From NCBI GenBank assembly GCA_964657395.1, contig CAZZUX010000003.1:25848-89847 (forward strand): 64,000 nucleotides of DNA, written 5' to 3'. The stretch's first letter is position 1; the number at the start of each line of letters is the position of its first letter. Source of the stretch: G963692885 sp964657395. GTDB lineage: Bacteria > Acidobacteriota > Terriglobia > Terriglobales > Acidobacteriaceae. The position numbers were made by a program, and so were the translations under genes. Below are positions 9,254 to 18,191 of this stretch, in pieces. The notes under the pieces were generated by a model. The model was given only the letters and a program-made list of their open reading frames with translations, did no database searches and was not told where the DNA came from.

Positions 9254-11755
9254 GTGAAAGCCAGATCGCACCAGGAAGGAATCGTCAGTGTTCGCGGTGC
9301 GCGCGAGCACAACCTTCGCAACATCGACGTCGATATCCCTCGCGATGCCCTCGTCGTCTTTACCGGCGTCTCCGGCTCCGGCAAATCCTCGCTCGCCTTC
9401 GGCACACTCTATGCGGAAGCCCAGCGACGCTATCTCGAATCGGTCTCGCCCTATGCCCGCCGCCTCTTTCACCAGCTTGCCGTACCCGCCGTAGATTCCA
9501 TCACCGGTCTTCCCCCTGCCATCGCCCTCCAGCAGCAGCGCGGCGCACCCACCACACGCTCGTCTGTGGGCTCCGTCACCACCCTCTCCAATCTCCTGCG
9601 CATGCTCTACTCGCGAGCGGGTGATTATCCGCCAGGCCAACCCCTTCTCTACGCAGAATCCTTTTCCTCCAACACCGCTGAAGGCGCCTGCCCACGATGC
9701 CACGGTCTCGGACGCGTCTACGAAGTCACCGAGCAATCCATGGTGCCTGATCCATCACTGACCATCCGCGAGCGTGCCATTGCCGCGTGGCCGACCGCGT
9801 GGGGCGGACAGAACCAGCGGGACATCCTCGTCTCTCTCGGCTACAACGTCGACGTCCCATGGCACAGTCTCCCCAAAAAAGATCGCGACTGGATTCTCTT
9901 CACCGAAGACCAGCCGCAGGTACCCGTCTATGCCGGCTTCACTCCACGGGAAACACGGGACGCCCTCAAGCGCAAACTCGAACCCAGTTATATGGGCACC
10001 TTTACCAGCGCCAGGCGTCACGTTCTGAGTACCTTCGCCAACACGCATAGTGCGTCGATGAAGAAGCGTGTCGCACAGTTCATGTCCTCGACCGAATGCA
10101 ATGTCTGTCATGGCAAGCGTCTGCGGCCGGAAGCTCTGTCGATCAGGTTCGCTGGCTACGACATCGCAGAAATGAACACGCTTCCACTGAAGCGTCTCGC
10201 GGCTATCCTTCAGCCGTTCGGATCAACCGGAGGTGGATCGCAACGCGCCCATCCTGAAAAAACAGAAGTCATCCGGCGCATCACGACCGACCTCGCAGCC
10301 AGGCTGTCTGTCCTGCTCAACCTCGGCCTCGGCTACCTTTCACTCGATCGCAGCACGCCCACCCTTTCTCCTGGAGAACTCCAGCGCCTTCGCCTGGCCA
10401 CGCAACTGCACTCCAACCTCTTCGGTGTCGTTTATGTCCTCGATGAACCATCCGCCGGTCTCCATCCCGCCGACACGCAGGCCCTCCTCGATGCCCTTAA
10501 CGTCCTCAAGCAATCCGGCAATTCGCTCTTCGTCGTGGAACACGAGCTCGATGTCATCCGACGCGCTGATTGGATCGTCGATGTCGGCCCCGGCGCCGGC
10601 TTCCATGGCGGCCAGGTTCTCTACTCCGGACCTCCTGCCGGCCTCGCCGACATAGCAGCCTCTGAAACTCGCAAATACCTCTTCGCGGATACGACTCCAC
10701 CTGCAAAAGAACCGCGCCAACCCAAAGCATGGTTGAAACTCGACAATGTCACTCGCAACAATCTCGAACATCTCGATGCAGCCATTCCCCTCGGCGTCTT
10801 CACCTCTGTCTCCGGCGTCTCCGGCTCCGGCAAGTCGACGCTCATCAGCCAGGTGCTCGTTGAGCTGGTCGCTTCACAACTCGGCCAGCAGCTCGAAGTA
10901 GAACAGGAGGATGCCGATAGCCTGGAAGAAACCGTGATGACGACCAGCGGTCGAATCACCGCAGGTATGGAATTCGTTCGGCGGCTTGTCATCGTCGACC
11001 AGAAGCCCATCGGCCGCACACCACGCTCCAACATGGCAACCTACACCGGCCTCTTCGACTATGTGCGCAGACTATTTGCAGCTACAAAACTGGCCCGCTC
11101 TCGCAAATACGATGCCGGCAGATTCTCCTTCAACGTAGCCAAGGGCCGCTGCGAAACCTGTTCCGGAGAAGGGTTCGTCTGTGTTGAACTACTCTTTCTT
11201 CCCAGCGTCTACAGTCCGTGCCCGACCTGTCACGGTGCTCGCTTCAATGCCAAGACACTGGAGGTCCGTTATCGGGACAGGAACATCGCAGATGTCCTCT
11301 CGATGACCGTCGACACCGCCGCCGCCTTCTTCGCAGACGAACCGCAGCTCGCCCGCGCTCTGCAGGTCCTGCAGGAAGTGGGCCTCGGCTATCTGCGTCT
11401 CGGCCAGCCCGCTACCGAATTGTCCGGCGGCGAAGCGCAACGCGTAAAACTCGCCACCGAACTGCAGCGCATGCAGCGCGGTGACTCCCTCTACATCCTC
11501 GACGAACCCACCACCGGCCTGCATCCGTCGGACGTCGACCGCCTGCAGCGTCAACTCCAGAATCTCGTCACCGCCGGCAATACCGTCGTCGTCATCGAAC
11601 ACGACATGCACGTCATCGCCGCCAGCGACTGGGTCATCGATATGGGCCCCGGCGCCGGCGACGAGGGTGGACACATCGTTGCCGCTGGCCCTCCCTCCCT
11701 CATCGCCGCAACAGCCGTCAGCAAGACCGCACCCTTCCTTGCCGCACTCCTGTAG
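9254..11755 (+). CDS. UvrA-like ABC ATPase, short (class II/UvrA2-type)
   Basis: 833 residues from a GTG start. There are two ABC modules: Walker A GVSGSGKSSLAFG (near residue 42) and GVSGSGKSTL (near 520), signature motifs LSPGELQRLRLA and LSGGEAQRVKLA, and Walker B LDEPSAGLHP and LDEPTTGLHP. Zinc-finger Cys pairs are visible as CPRCHG, CNVCHG, CETCSG and CPTCHG. The protein is about 100 residues shorter than housekeeping UvrA (around 940), as in UvrA2 paralogues that lack the UvrB-binding region. A role in DNA damage response or tolerance of DNA-binding compounds is known for relatives; the exact role here is inferred. Confidence 0.92.
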   Translation: MKARSHQEGIVSVRGAREHNLRNIDVDIPRDALVVFTGVSGSGKSSLAFGTLYAEAQRRYLESVSPYARRLFHQLAVPAVDSITGLPPAIALQQQRGAPTTRSSVGSVTTLSNLLRMLYSRAGDYPPGQPLLYAESFSSNTAEGACPRCHGLGRVYEVTEQSMVPDPSLTIRERAIAAWPTAWGGQNQRDILVSLGYNVDVPWHSLPKKDRDWILFTEDQPQVPVYAGFTPRETRDALKRKLEPSYMGTFTSARRHVLSTFANTHSASMKKRVAQFMSSTECNVCHGKRLRPEALSIRFAGYDIAEMNTLPLKRLAAILQPFGSTGGGSQRAHPEKTEVIRRITTDLAARLSVLLNLGLGYLSLDRSTPTLSPGELQRLRLATQLHSNLFGVVYVLDEPSAGLHPADTQALLDALNVLKQSGNSLFVVEHELDVIRRADWIVDVGPGAGFHGGQVLYSGPPAGLADIAASETRKYLFADTTPPAKEPRQPKAWLKLDNVTRNNLEHLDAAIPLGVFTSVSGVSGSGKSTLISQVLVELVASQLGQQLEVEQEDADSLEETVMTTSGRITAGMEFVRRLVIVDQKPIGRTPRSNMATYTGLFDYVRRLFAATKLARSRKYDAGRFSFNVAKGRCETCSGEGFVCVELLFLPSVYSPCPTCHGARFNAKTLEVRYRDRNIADVLSMTVDTAAAFFADEPQLARALQVLQEVGLGYLRLGQPATELSGGEAQRVKLATELQRMQRGDSLYILDEPTTGLHPSDVDRLQRQLQNLVTAGNTVVVIEHDMHVIAASDWVIDMGPGAGDEGGHIVAAGPPSLIAATAVSKTAPFLAALL

Positions 11756-11914
11756 TTCCATCCCTTATTCCCGAACCTTCTAACACTCGTAACTCAACCC
11801 GCACCTGCCGCAAACCCCGATCTCACGCCATCTTGGTCTCAGCCGATACAACCTCTAGCGCCCGCATTTCCATGTCCGTGCAGAGCCACCCGCTGAGCAA
11901 AGAGGAGAGCTTAC

Positions 11915-13387
11915 TTGAAACATATGTCGATCGGTAAAAAGCTGGGAGGCAGCATCAGCATCCTGCTGCTGCTCATCCTTGGCCTGGGCTATGTCGCCTG
12001 GTCGACGCTCAGCCGTCTCAGCAGGGAACTCGATCAGGCTGTCACCCGCACCGCGGTCATGCTCGACCTCATACAGGCCATCGGCAAACGGGACCAGGAG
12101 TGTGTCAGCGACAGCCGCGGCGCCGCGCTGGCCTATGCCAGCAGGGACGCAGCCGGTGTCGAGACAAATCGCAAAAAGATGGTGGCAGCCTACGTTCGCC
12201 TGCATGAGTTGGTTCGTGACGTGACTCCGCTGCTCAGCCCGGACGGCAAAAAGCAGATGACCACTATTCTCGCGACCATCGATCTTACAAGGCCGCTCCA
12301 GGACCAGTATCTTGACCTCACCAGCAAGGGCCATACTCGCGAAGCTTACTTGCTGATGAACGAGAAACTGTTGCCCATGGTCGGCAAGGTGGATGAGCAG
12401 ATCCTCGGCATGGTCAAGGCTGGTCGCGCGGATCTCGCCGGCGCCACCAGGGAGGCCACGTCTCTCGAAACTGCCAGCCACTGGTCCGTTCTCGTCAGTC
12501 TCGGCCTTGCCATCGGCATGGGTGCCCTTGTACTGGTCATCGTCCGCAGACTCAGTCGCGACCTCGTCATTGTTCTCGAAGAGATCTCGCGCGGCGCTGC
12601 TCACATCACCACCGCCGCCAGGCAGCTGGCCAATACCAGTCAGACCGTGGCCGAAGGCGCTTCGCAGCAGGCCGCTTCACTCGAAGAAACCTCGGCATCC
12701 AGTGAACAGATCAGTTCCATGTCGCGTCGCAATTCCAGCAACTCTGCGTCCGTCGCGGGCCTTGCCGACCAGGCCCAGACTCTCTTCGCGCAGGCCGGGC
12801 ATCAGATGGATGACATGGTCGTCTCGATGAACGAAATAAGCGACGCCAGCCTCAAAATCTCTAGGATCATCAAGGTAATCGACGGCATCGCCTTCCAGAC
12901 CAATGTGCTCGCCCTCAATGCTGCAGTAGAAGCAGCACGCGCCGGTGAAGCCGGAGCCGGCTTTGCCGTGGTTGCCGACGAAGTCCGCAGCCTCGCCCAG
13001 CGCTCCGCGGCCGCAGCACGCGACACCGCCAGTCTCATCGAGGCGTCCATCTCCCGCTCTCGCGTCGGCAGGCAAAAGGTCGATGGAATCGTAGCTTCCA
13101 TGCAGCAGATGGTGCATAGCTCCACCCGCATCAAAACCATGTCGGACGAAGTCCTGGTTGGCAGCGGAGAACAATCCCAGGGCCTTGAGCAGATCGCCCG
13201 GGCCATCGTCCTCATGCAGCAGGTCACCCAGAACACTGCCGCCAGCGCAGAAGAAAACGCAGCCGTTGCCCAGGAACTGAACGCCGAATCAGAAACACTG
13301 CGTGAAATCCTCGGACGACTCGCTGGCGTTGTCGGTGGCACCAGCCACGCCACCAACATCCTGCAAGCCTCAGCCTCACGAGCGTAG
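11915..13387 (+). CDS. Methyl-accepting chemotaxis protein
   Basis: 490 residues. The TTG at 11915 is preferred because AAGAGGAG lies seven bases upstream; an ATG three codons later is the alternative. The first membrane segment is at about residues 10-30, a four-helix-bundle-like periplasmic region follows to about 185, and the second segment is at about 188-208. The signalling domain has the conserved hairpin FQTNVLALNAAVEAARAGE and EVRSLAQRSA. A normal HAMP domain is not evident; the chain passes almost directly from the membrane into the signalling coiled coil. No che genes are in the window, so it must work with a chemosensory array encoded elsewhere. It precedes the red-light sensor genes by about 215 bp. 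Confidence 0.92.
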   Translation: MKHMSIGKKLGGSISILLLLILGLGYVAWSTLSRLSRELDQAVTRTAVMLDLIQAIGKRDQECVSDSRGAALAYASRDAAGVETNRKKMVAAYVRLHELVRDVTPLLSPDGKKQMTTILATIDLTRPLQDQYLDLTSKGHTREAYLLMNEKLLPMVGKVDEQILGMVKAGRADLAGATREATSLETASHWSVLVSLGLAIGMGALVLVIVRRLSRDLVIVLEEISRGAAHITTAARQLANTSQTVAEGASQQAASLEETSASSEQISSMSRRNSSNSASVAGLADQAQTLFAQAGHQMDDMVVSMNEISDASLKISRIIKVIDGIAFQTNVLALNAAVEAARAGEAGAGFAVVADEVRSLAQRSAAAARDTASLIEASISRSRVGRQKVDGIVASMQQMVHSSTRIKTMSDEVLVGSGEQSQGLEQIARAIVLMQQVTQNTAASAEENAAVAQELNAESETLREILGRLAGVVGGTSHATNILQASASRA

Positions 13388-13603
13388 CCGCCACAGTTCT
13401 GCCCAACGGAGTGTGGATGGTGCCATATTCAGCCTGGCGTCGCCCCCGGCTCTAACCCTGACAGACAAAGCGCGGCCGCAATGGTATCCTCGCTCGTATT
13501 CAGTAACTGGATATAGTCAGCCGTGCACCTCCTCCTTTGACTTATCCAGGATTTCCCCGGTCTTACTATCTGGGCTAAGTACAAATACTCGGGAACAGGC
13601 CGG

Positions 13604-14236
13604 ATGTCGACGGATCTACTTCCAAAAGCGGCTGCCAGCCAGCCGGCAATCTCGGCACTCGCCATCCTGCGGGAGCATACCGCCGCGCTGCATACACAGG
13701 TGGAAGCAGCGATCAGCCTCAACGACGCACTCCATTCCCTAGGCACCTACCATCACCTGCTTCGGAAATATCTCGTTCTCTTCAGAGCCTTCGAAGCAGA
13801 ACTCCACCAACACACCTCGCTGCTCGCCCACCTGCCCGGCTACGTCTATCAGCCCAGGGTCGCGGCACTCGAATACGATCTCGCCTCACCCGCCCTCGCG
13901 CTTCTTCCTTCGGACGCCCCACGGCGCACCCCCGCACTTCCATCCATAGCCGACCTCGACTCTCTCCTCGGCGTCCTCTATGTCGTCGAAGGCTCTTCCA
14001 TCGGCGGACAATTCATCTACCGCGAAATCCAGCGCAAACTCAATCTAAGCTCCACGACTGGCGCAGCCTTCTTCTATGGCAGCGGCGAGCATACCGGTCC
14101 CGGGTGGAAGCGATTCACCCTCCTGCTTGACCAGCACATTCTTCATCCGGATCGCGCCGCTTCCTCAGCTGCCGCCATGTTCCATACCTTTCAGCAGGCT
14201 CTACAACCAGACTTCCAAGGTACCCACACAGCATGA
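13604..14236 (+). CDS. bphO: Heme oxygenase (biliverdin-producing)
   Basis: 210 residues with heme-oxygenase features: the proximal-ligand region LREHTAALH (His near residue 35) and the glycine-bearing distal helix LYVVEGSSIGGQFI near residue 125. The reaction opens heme to biliverdin, CO and Fe2+. The stop codon overlaps the bacteriophytochrome start by four bases (ATGA), so the enzyme is co-translated with the protein that uses biliverdin as chromophore; this is the classic bphO-bphP arrangement. The start ATG at 13604 follows a weak ribosome-binding site. Confidence 0.92.
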   Translation: MSTDLLPKAAASQPAISALAILREHTAALHTQVEAAISLNDALHSLGTYHHLLRKYLVLFRAFEAELHQHTSLLAHLPGYVYQPRVAALEYDLASPALALLPSDAPRRTPALPSIADLDSLLGVLYVVEGSSIGGQFIYREIQRKLNLSSTTGAAFFYGSGEHTGPGWKRFTLLLDQHILHPDRAASSAAAMFHTFQQALQPDFQGTHTA

Positions 14237-15747
14237 GCGAACCCATCGTCAACCTCGACAACTGTGCTCGCGAGCCCATCCATATTCCGGGAGCCATCCA
14301 GCCACACGGCCTGCTCCTCGTTCTGCTCGAACCCGGCCTGCGCATCCTGCAGGTCAGCGACAATGTCAGCCTTTTTCTCGGCATATCCGCGGAGCACCTG
14401 GTCGGTCAGGATCTGTCCGCCCTGCTCAGCGCAGAACACATCGATAAAGTAAAATTCGCTCTCTCCTCCTCCGATCCGACGGAGAACAATCCCGTCGATC
14501 TGCGATTGATCAACCACCAGGATGGCAGGGAACTCGAAGGCTTCGTCCATCGCCATGACGGCTTCTCGTTCCTCGAATTGGAGCCGCAGCCCGCCACCAC
14601 GGCCCGCTTCCTGGACTTCTACAAAACCGTCTCCAGGCTCACCACCCGCCTCCATGGCGCTTCTTCTCTCTCCGTACTGCTCAACGATGCCGTCGTGGGC
14701 ATCCGTGAGATGACCGGCTTCGATCGCGTCATGATCTATCGCTTCGCCGAAAATCATGAAGGCAATGTTGTCGCCGAAGCTAAAGCGGAATCCGCCGACT
14801 CCTTTCTCGGCCTCTGGTATCCCGCCAGCGACATACCCGAGCAGGCCCGTCGCCTCTACGTGGTCAATCCCATCCGCAATATCGTCGATGTCGATTACAC
14901 TCCGGTTCCGATTGTTCCCGCCATCAATCCTGAAAGCCGTCGGCCTACCGACCTCAGCTTCGCCGGCCTTCGCAGCGTCTCGCCTATCCATTGCGAATAC
15001 CTTCGCAACATGGGTGTCACGGCTTCCATGTCCATCTCCATCCTGGATGGAGACAAGCTCTGGGGGCTCGTCGCCTGCCACCATTTCACGCCGCGCTTCG
15101 TGCCCTATGAACTGCGCAAAGCCTGTGTCTTCATCGGCCAGGTCCTCACTGGTGAAATCGGCCGGCGCGAGACACTGGAAGAAACCACTTACCAGTCACA
15201 GGCCACCGTCATGCAGGCCAAATTTCTGGAGTCCATGGCCGCATCCCTCAACCCACTTCTCGGACTCGTCAACTCCTCGCCCAACCTGATGGACTTCATC
15301 CCTTCGCCGGGCGCCGCCGTGGTCATTGGCGAGAAAGCACACATGCTCGGCGACACTCCCGGCTACGAAGACCTCATGAACATTGTGGAAGTGTTGAAGA
15401 CGGCAGGTGTCACCAGCACCTTCGCCACTAACTCACTCATGAACCACTTTCCGCTCACTGAGAAGGTTCGCTCCACAGCCTCCGGCTTGATCGCGTTGGA
15501 AATAGCGCGCAGTCCCGCCACCTATGTCCTCTTCTTCCGTCCTGAAGTCGCGCAAACCACCCGCTGGGCCGGCAACCCGGAGAAGCCCGCTGTTCTGTCC
15601 GATGGAGCCTTCCGCCTTGGTCCCCGCAAGTCCTTCGAGATCTGGAAGGAAGAAGTCAAAGGACAGGCTCCCCACTGGTCTAAGAATGAAATCCGCGCAG
15701 CCGGCGAACTCCGAAACCTCATAGGCGTCATGATGCAAAGCAGGTAA
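14233..15747 (+). CDS. bphP: Bacteriophytochrome photosensory module (PAS-GAF-PHY) without output domain
   Basis: 504 residues. The PAS part has the biliverdin-binding Cys at residue 11 followed by EPIHIPGAIQPHG. The GAF part has PASDIP at 197-202 (Asp200 is the conserved chromophore-pocket Asp) and His253 in SPIHCEY. The PHY part has the tongue motif PRKSFEIW at 464-471 and FFRPE. All key residues for red/far-red photoconversion are therefore present. The chain stops in the helix after PHY, where most bacteriophytochromes continue into a histidine kinase. Only 32 bp separate its stop from the end of the opposing kinase gene, so no output module has been missed. It would have to signal by protein-protein contact or by dimerisation with another protein. 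Confidence 0.93.
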   Translation: MSEPIVNLDNCAREPIHIPGAIQPHGLLLVLLEPGLRILQVSDNVSLFLGISAEHLVGQDLSALLSAEHIDKVKFALSSSDPTENNPVDLRLINHQDGRELEGFVHRHDGFSFLELEPQPATTARFLDFYKTVSRLTTRLHGASSLSVLLNDAVVGIREMTGFDRVMIYRFAENHEGNVVAEAKAESADSFLGLWYPASDIPEQARRLYVVNPIRNIVDVDYTPVPIVPAINPESRRPTDLSFAGLRSVSPIHCEYLRNMGVTASMSISILDGDKLWGLVACHHFTPRFVPYELRKACVFIGQVLTGEIGRRETLEETTYQSQATVMQAKFLESMAASLNPLLGLVNSSPNLMDFIPSPGAAVVIGEKAHMLGDTPGYEDLMNIVEVLKTAGVTSTFATNSLMNHFPLTEKVRSTASGLIALEIARSPATYVLFFRPEVAQTTRWAGNPEKPAVLSDGAFRLGPRKSFEIWKEEVKGQAPHWSKNEIRAAGELRNLIGVMMQSR

Positions 15748-15779
15748 GCGGGAGGGAACTCGGCCCACAGTCGATCGAG

Positions 15780-17762
15780 TTACTCAGGACGCCGCAAAGG
15801 CTCAAACGGCAGCAGCACGGAAATTACTGTCCCCGACTTTCCCAGACGGGTAGAGCTGCGAATGGTGATCCTGCCGTCATGCTTCGCGATCAGGTCCTTG
15901 GTAATCCACAATCCCAGCCCCGTGCCGGTAATGCCCTTGGTCGTATAGAACGGTTCAAAAATCCTGTGCATCTGGTCCGCCGGAATACCGTGGCCGGTAT
16001 CTGCGATCGTGATGCGCACTCCGCGACGCTTGCGGGACTTCCAGATCACCGAAGGCCGTTTGCGAATCCGCAACTGGCCGCCCTTCGACGACGCATCGAC
16101 TGCATTTCCGATCAGGTTCACCAGGGCCTGCCGGATGTCGCCCGCAAAGCAGGTCAGCTGCTCCGTCCGCTCGTACTCGCGTCGCACAGTCAATCCTGCC
16201 GAAGCAATTCTCGGCCGATAAAACGCCAGCACTGAATCCAGCACCTCGGCTATGCGCGTCGGCGCCGCAGCCGTCGACTGATTGTGGAAGCGCAGCGTCT
16301 GCGTCGTAATCTCACTCACGCGAGCCAGCTCTTCCTGCGCAGTATGCACATACTCCCGCGCCGTCTTGCTCAGCGACAACTGCGAGCTCAACAGGTACAG
16401 CAGGTTGGTGACAGATGTCAGCGGATTATTGATCTCATGCGCGATACTCGAAGCCAGCCGGCCCACCGCTGCCAGCTTCTCTGTCTGCCGGATCGCCTCT
16501 TCACTCCGCTTCTGCTGCGCAATGTCCGTCGAGCTGCCGATCCACTCGAAAAGCCTGCCTTCCTCGATCCTTGGCACCGCCCGATGCAGAAACCACACAT
16601 ACTCGCCATCGTGACGCCGCAGCCGATACTCCACCACGAAAGTATGTTTCTGCTCGATCGCTTCTTTCCATACCTGTACCGAGCGCGCCTGGTCTTCCGG
16701 ATGAATGAACTGCTGCCAGCCGTTTTCGTAACAATCGCTCACCTTGACGCCGAGGAACCTTGCGCAGCTCTGGCTCACAAACTCGCACTTGCCGTCCGAG
16801 CTCGCCGTCCAGAGCAGCTGTGGCATGGACTCTGTCAGGAACAGCAGGCGGGACTTGTTCTCGGCCATCTGCGCTTGCAGATTCTTCTGCTCGGTAATGT
16901 CGCGCTGGATCGCCATCCAGTGCGTGTACCAGCCTTCTTCATTCGCAATCGGAACGATCGACAGGTCCACCACAAACTCGCTTCCGTCCTTGCGATAGTT
17001 CACGAGTTCTTCGCGTATCGGCTTCCAGGCCTGCAATGCAGTGCGTATTCTTCGCAATGCTTCCCTGTCTGTCTTCGCTCCCTGCAAAATGCGCGGCGTC
17101 TTTCCCATCACTTCTTCCGCCGTATAGCCGGTCATCTTCTCAAAAGCTGGGTTCACATAAACAATGCGCGGTCCGGGCAGGTCGACAGGCTCCGCTTCGG
17201 TCAGCAGAAAGACATCCGCTGCTCTATCGATGGCATTCGTCAGCATACGCATCGTCTTACTCTCAGCTCGTTCTGTAAGCAGCTGCCGCTCCACATCGAC
17301 ATTGCGTCTCACCGCAATGTCGCCCAGCTTCTGGTTTGTCACGTTGATAGAAAAGCCCACCATGCCCGCCGGATTGCCATCTCCATCGCGCAGCAATGAA
17401 ATGGAAAGATGAATGTAGATGGTGTCGCCGCTGCGCGTCCGGTTTCTCTGCTCGCCGCGGTACTCTCCCTGCGCCAGCACTGTGGGGATCACGCTATCGC
17501 GCAGCATCTCCCGGTCTTCTTCCAGGTACATGATCACTACGCTCTTGCCGATCAGCTCATCCGTTCTGTAGCCGTAAATCTCGGTAGCCGCACGGTTGCA
17601 GCCCGTCACAATCCCATCAAGATCAGTCACGATGATCGAATCGTGCATCTGGTCGAGGATCGTCGGCTGCAGGAACAACCAGTCAGCAGGCTCTGAAATC
17701 TGCTCAGCCTTTTCTGGGGCGCCGGCAAAAAAATCGCGGTGCTTCTCGATGTTGTCGTTCAT
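15780..17762 (-). CDS. Multi-PAS sensor histidine kinase, soluble
   Basis: 660 residues from the ATG at 17762; a GTG five codons upstream is possible. Three PAS/PAC units cover about residues 30-150, 165-290 and 300-415. PAS 2 has the PAS9-like phrase YVNPAFEKMTGYTAEEV. The kinase core has H-box SSIAHEINNPLTS, N box QALVNLIGNAVDAS, G1 IADTGHGIP and G2 GTGLGLWIT. No membrane segment, no heme or flavin motif (no LOV-type NCRFLQ) and no receiver domain were seen. It converges on the output-less phytochrome gene, which makes it a candidate, though unproven, signalling partner. No response regulator is adjacent. Confidence 0.92.
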   Translation of the reverse strand: MNDNIEKHRDFFAGAPEKAEQISEPADWLFLQPTILDQMHDSIIVTDLDGIVTGCNRAATEIYGYRTDELIGKSVVIMYLEEDREMLRDSVIPTVLAQGEYRGEQRNRTRSGDTIYIHLSISLLRDGDGNPAGMVGFSINVTNQKLGDIAVRRNVDVERQLLTERAESKTMRMLTNAIDRAADVFLLTEAEPVDLPGPRIVYVNPAFEKMTGYTAEEVMGKTPRILQGAKTDREALRRIRTALQAWKPIREELVNYRKDGSEFVVDLSIVPIANEEGWYTHWMAIQRDITEQKNLQAQMAENKSRLLFLTESMPQLLWTASSDGKCEFVSQSCARFLGVKVSDCYENGWQQFIHPEDQARSVQVWKEAIEQKHTFVVEYRLRRHDGEYVWFLHRAVPRIEEGRLFEWIGSSTDIAQQKRSEEAIRQTEKLAAVGRLASSIAHEINNPLTSVTNLLYLLSSQLSLSKTAREYVHTAQEELARVSEITTQTLRFHNQSTAAAPTRIAEVLDSVLAFYRPRIASAGLTVRREYERTEQLTCFAGDIRQALVNLIGNAVDASSKGGQLRIRKRPSVIWKSRKRRGVRITIADTGHGIPADQMHRIFEPFYTTKGITGTGLGLWITKDLIAKHDGRITIRSSTRLGKSGTVISVLLPFEPLRRPE

Positions 17763-17932
17763 AGGGACCCATTGCACCCGAAAGTGGGATTGTTAGCCCC
17801 GGGTAGAGTCTAGCCCTGACGAGTTGCCTCTAAGTTATTTATTTTATGTAACACATCTAACAGCTGAACCAAAGTAAGTTAGCGACTTAGATAACTCAAA
17901 TCGTACGAATAAGTGTTAGGTCTAATACCATT

Positions 17933-17948
17933 TGTTCCACGTGGAACA
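17933..17948. promoter_or_regulatory. parS: parS centromere site 1 (ParB binding)
   Basis: TGTTCCACGTGGAACA, a perfect 16-bp palindrome (18 bp with the flanking T and A). It matches the bacterial chromosomal parS consensus TGTTNCACGTGNAACA bound by ParB/Spo0J. It lies between genes, not in a coding sequence. Confidence 0.88.
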
Positions 17949-18002
17949 ATTTGCCCTTTTCGCAGCCCGAACGAAGCAGCCTTTCTCACGGACGCGACGG
18001 AT

Positions 18003-18018
18003 TGTTCCACGTGGAACA
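18003..18018. promoter_or_regulatory. parS: parS centromere site 2 (ParB binding)
   Basis: A second identical TGTTCCACGTGGAACA, here part of a 20-bp perfect palindrome (18001-18020), 70 bp from the first. Two exact copies this close in non-coding DNA are very unlikely by chance and support a real ParB loading site. Confidence 0.88.
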
Positions 18019-18191
18019 ATTCGTGATCTCGAAACTCCAAGCCGGAACCCGCCCCTTCACGTCCGTCCTCCAGCATATTGACCATCCGCTGCCATGAATG
18101 CACAATGGTGAACGCGGCCACCCTGGCTTCCTTCCTCCCGCCGCAACCCCACCGGCCCCGTACCTCATCTGTCTTCCCGGAGCGCCCCAAA

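Larger units (their letters stand above)
17778..18191. other. Non-coding region carrying the parS sites
   Basis: A 414-bp stretch with no convincing gene. Its first part (about 17820-17930) is clearly AT-richer than its surroundings. It contains two identical 16-bp palindromes with centres 70 bp apart, annotated separately. It also carries the promoters of the divergent PAS kinase (minus) and exported protein (plus), but no clear -35/-10 pair was identified. Confidence 0.7.

Noticed and set aside
13500..13603. TTGACT followed by TACTAT upstream of the heme oxygenase gene as a sigma-70 promoter
   Set aside because: The spacing between the two elements is about 21 bases, too long for a convincing call.
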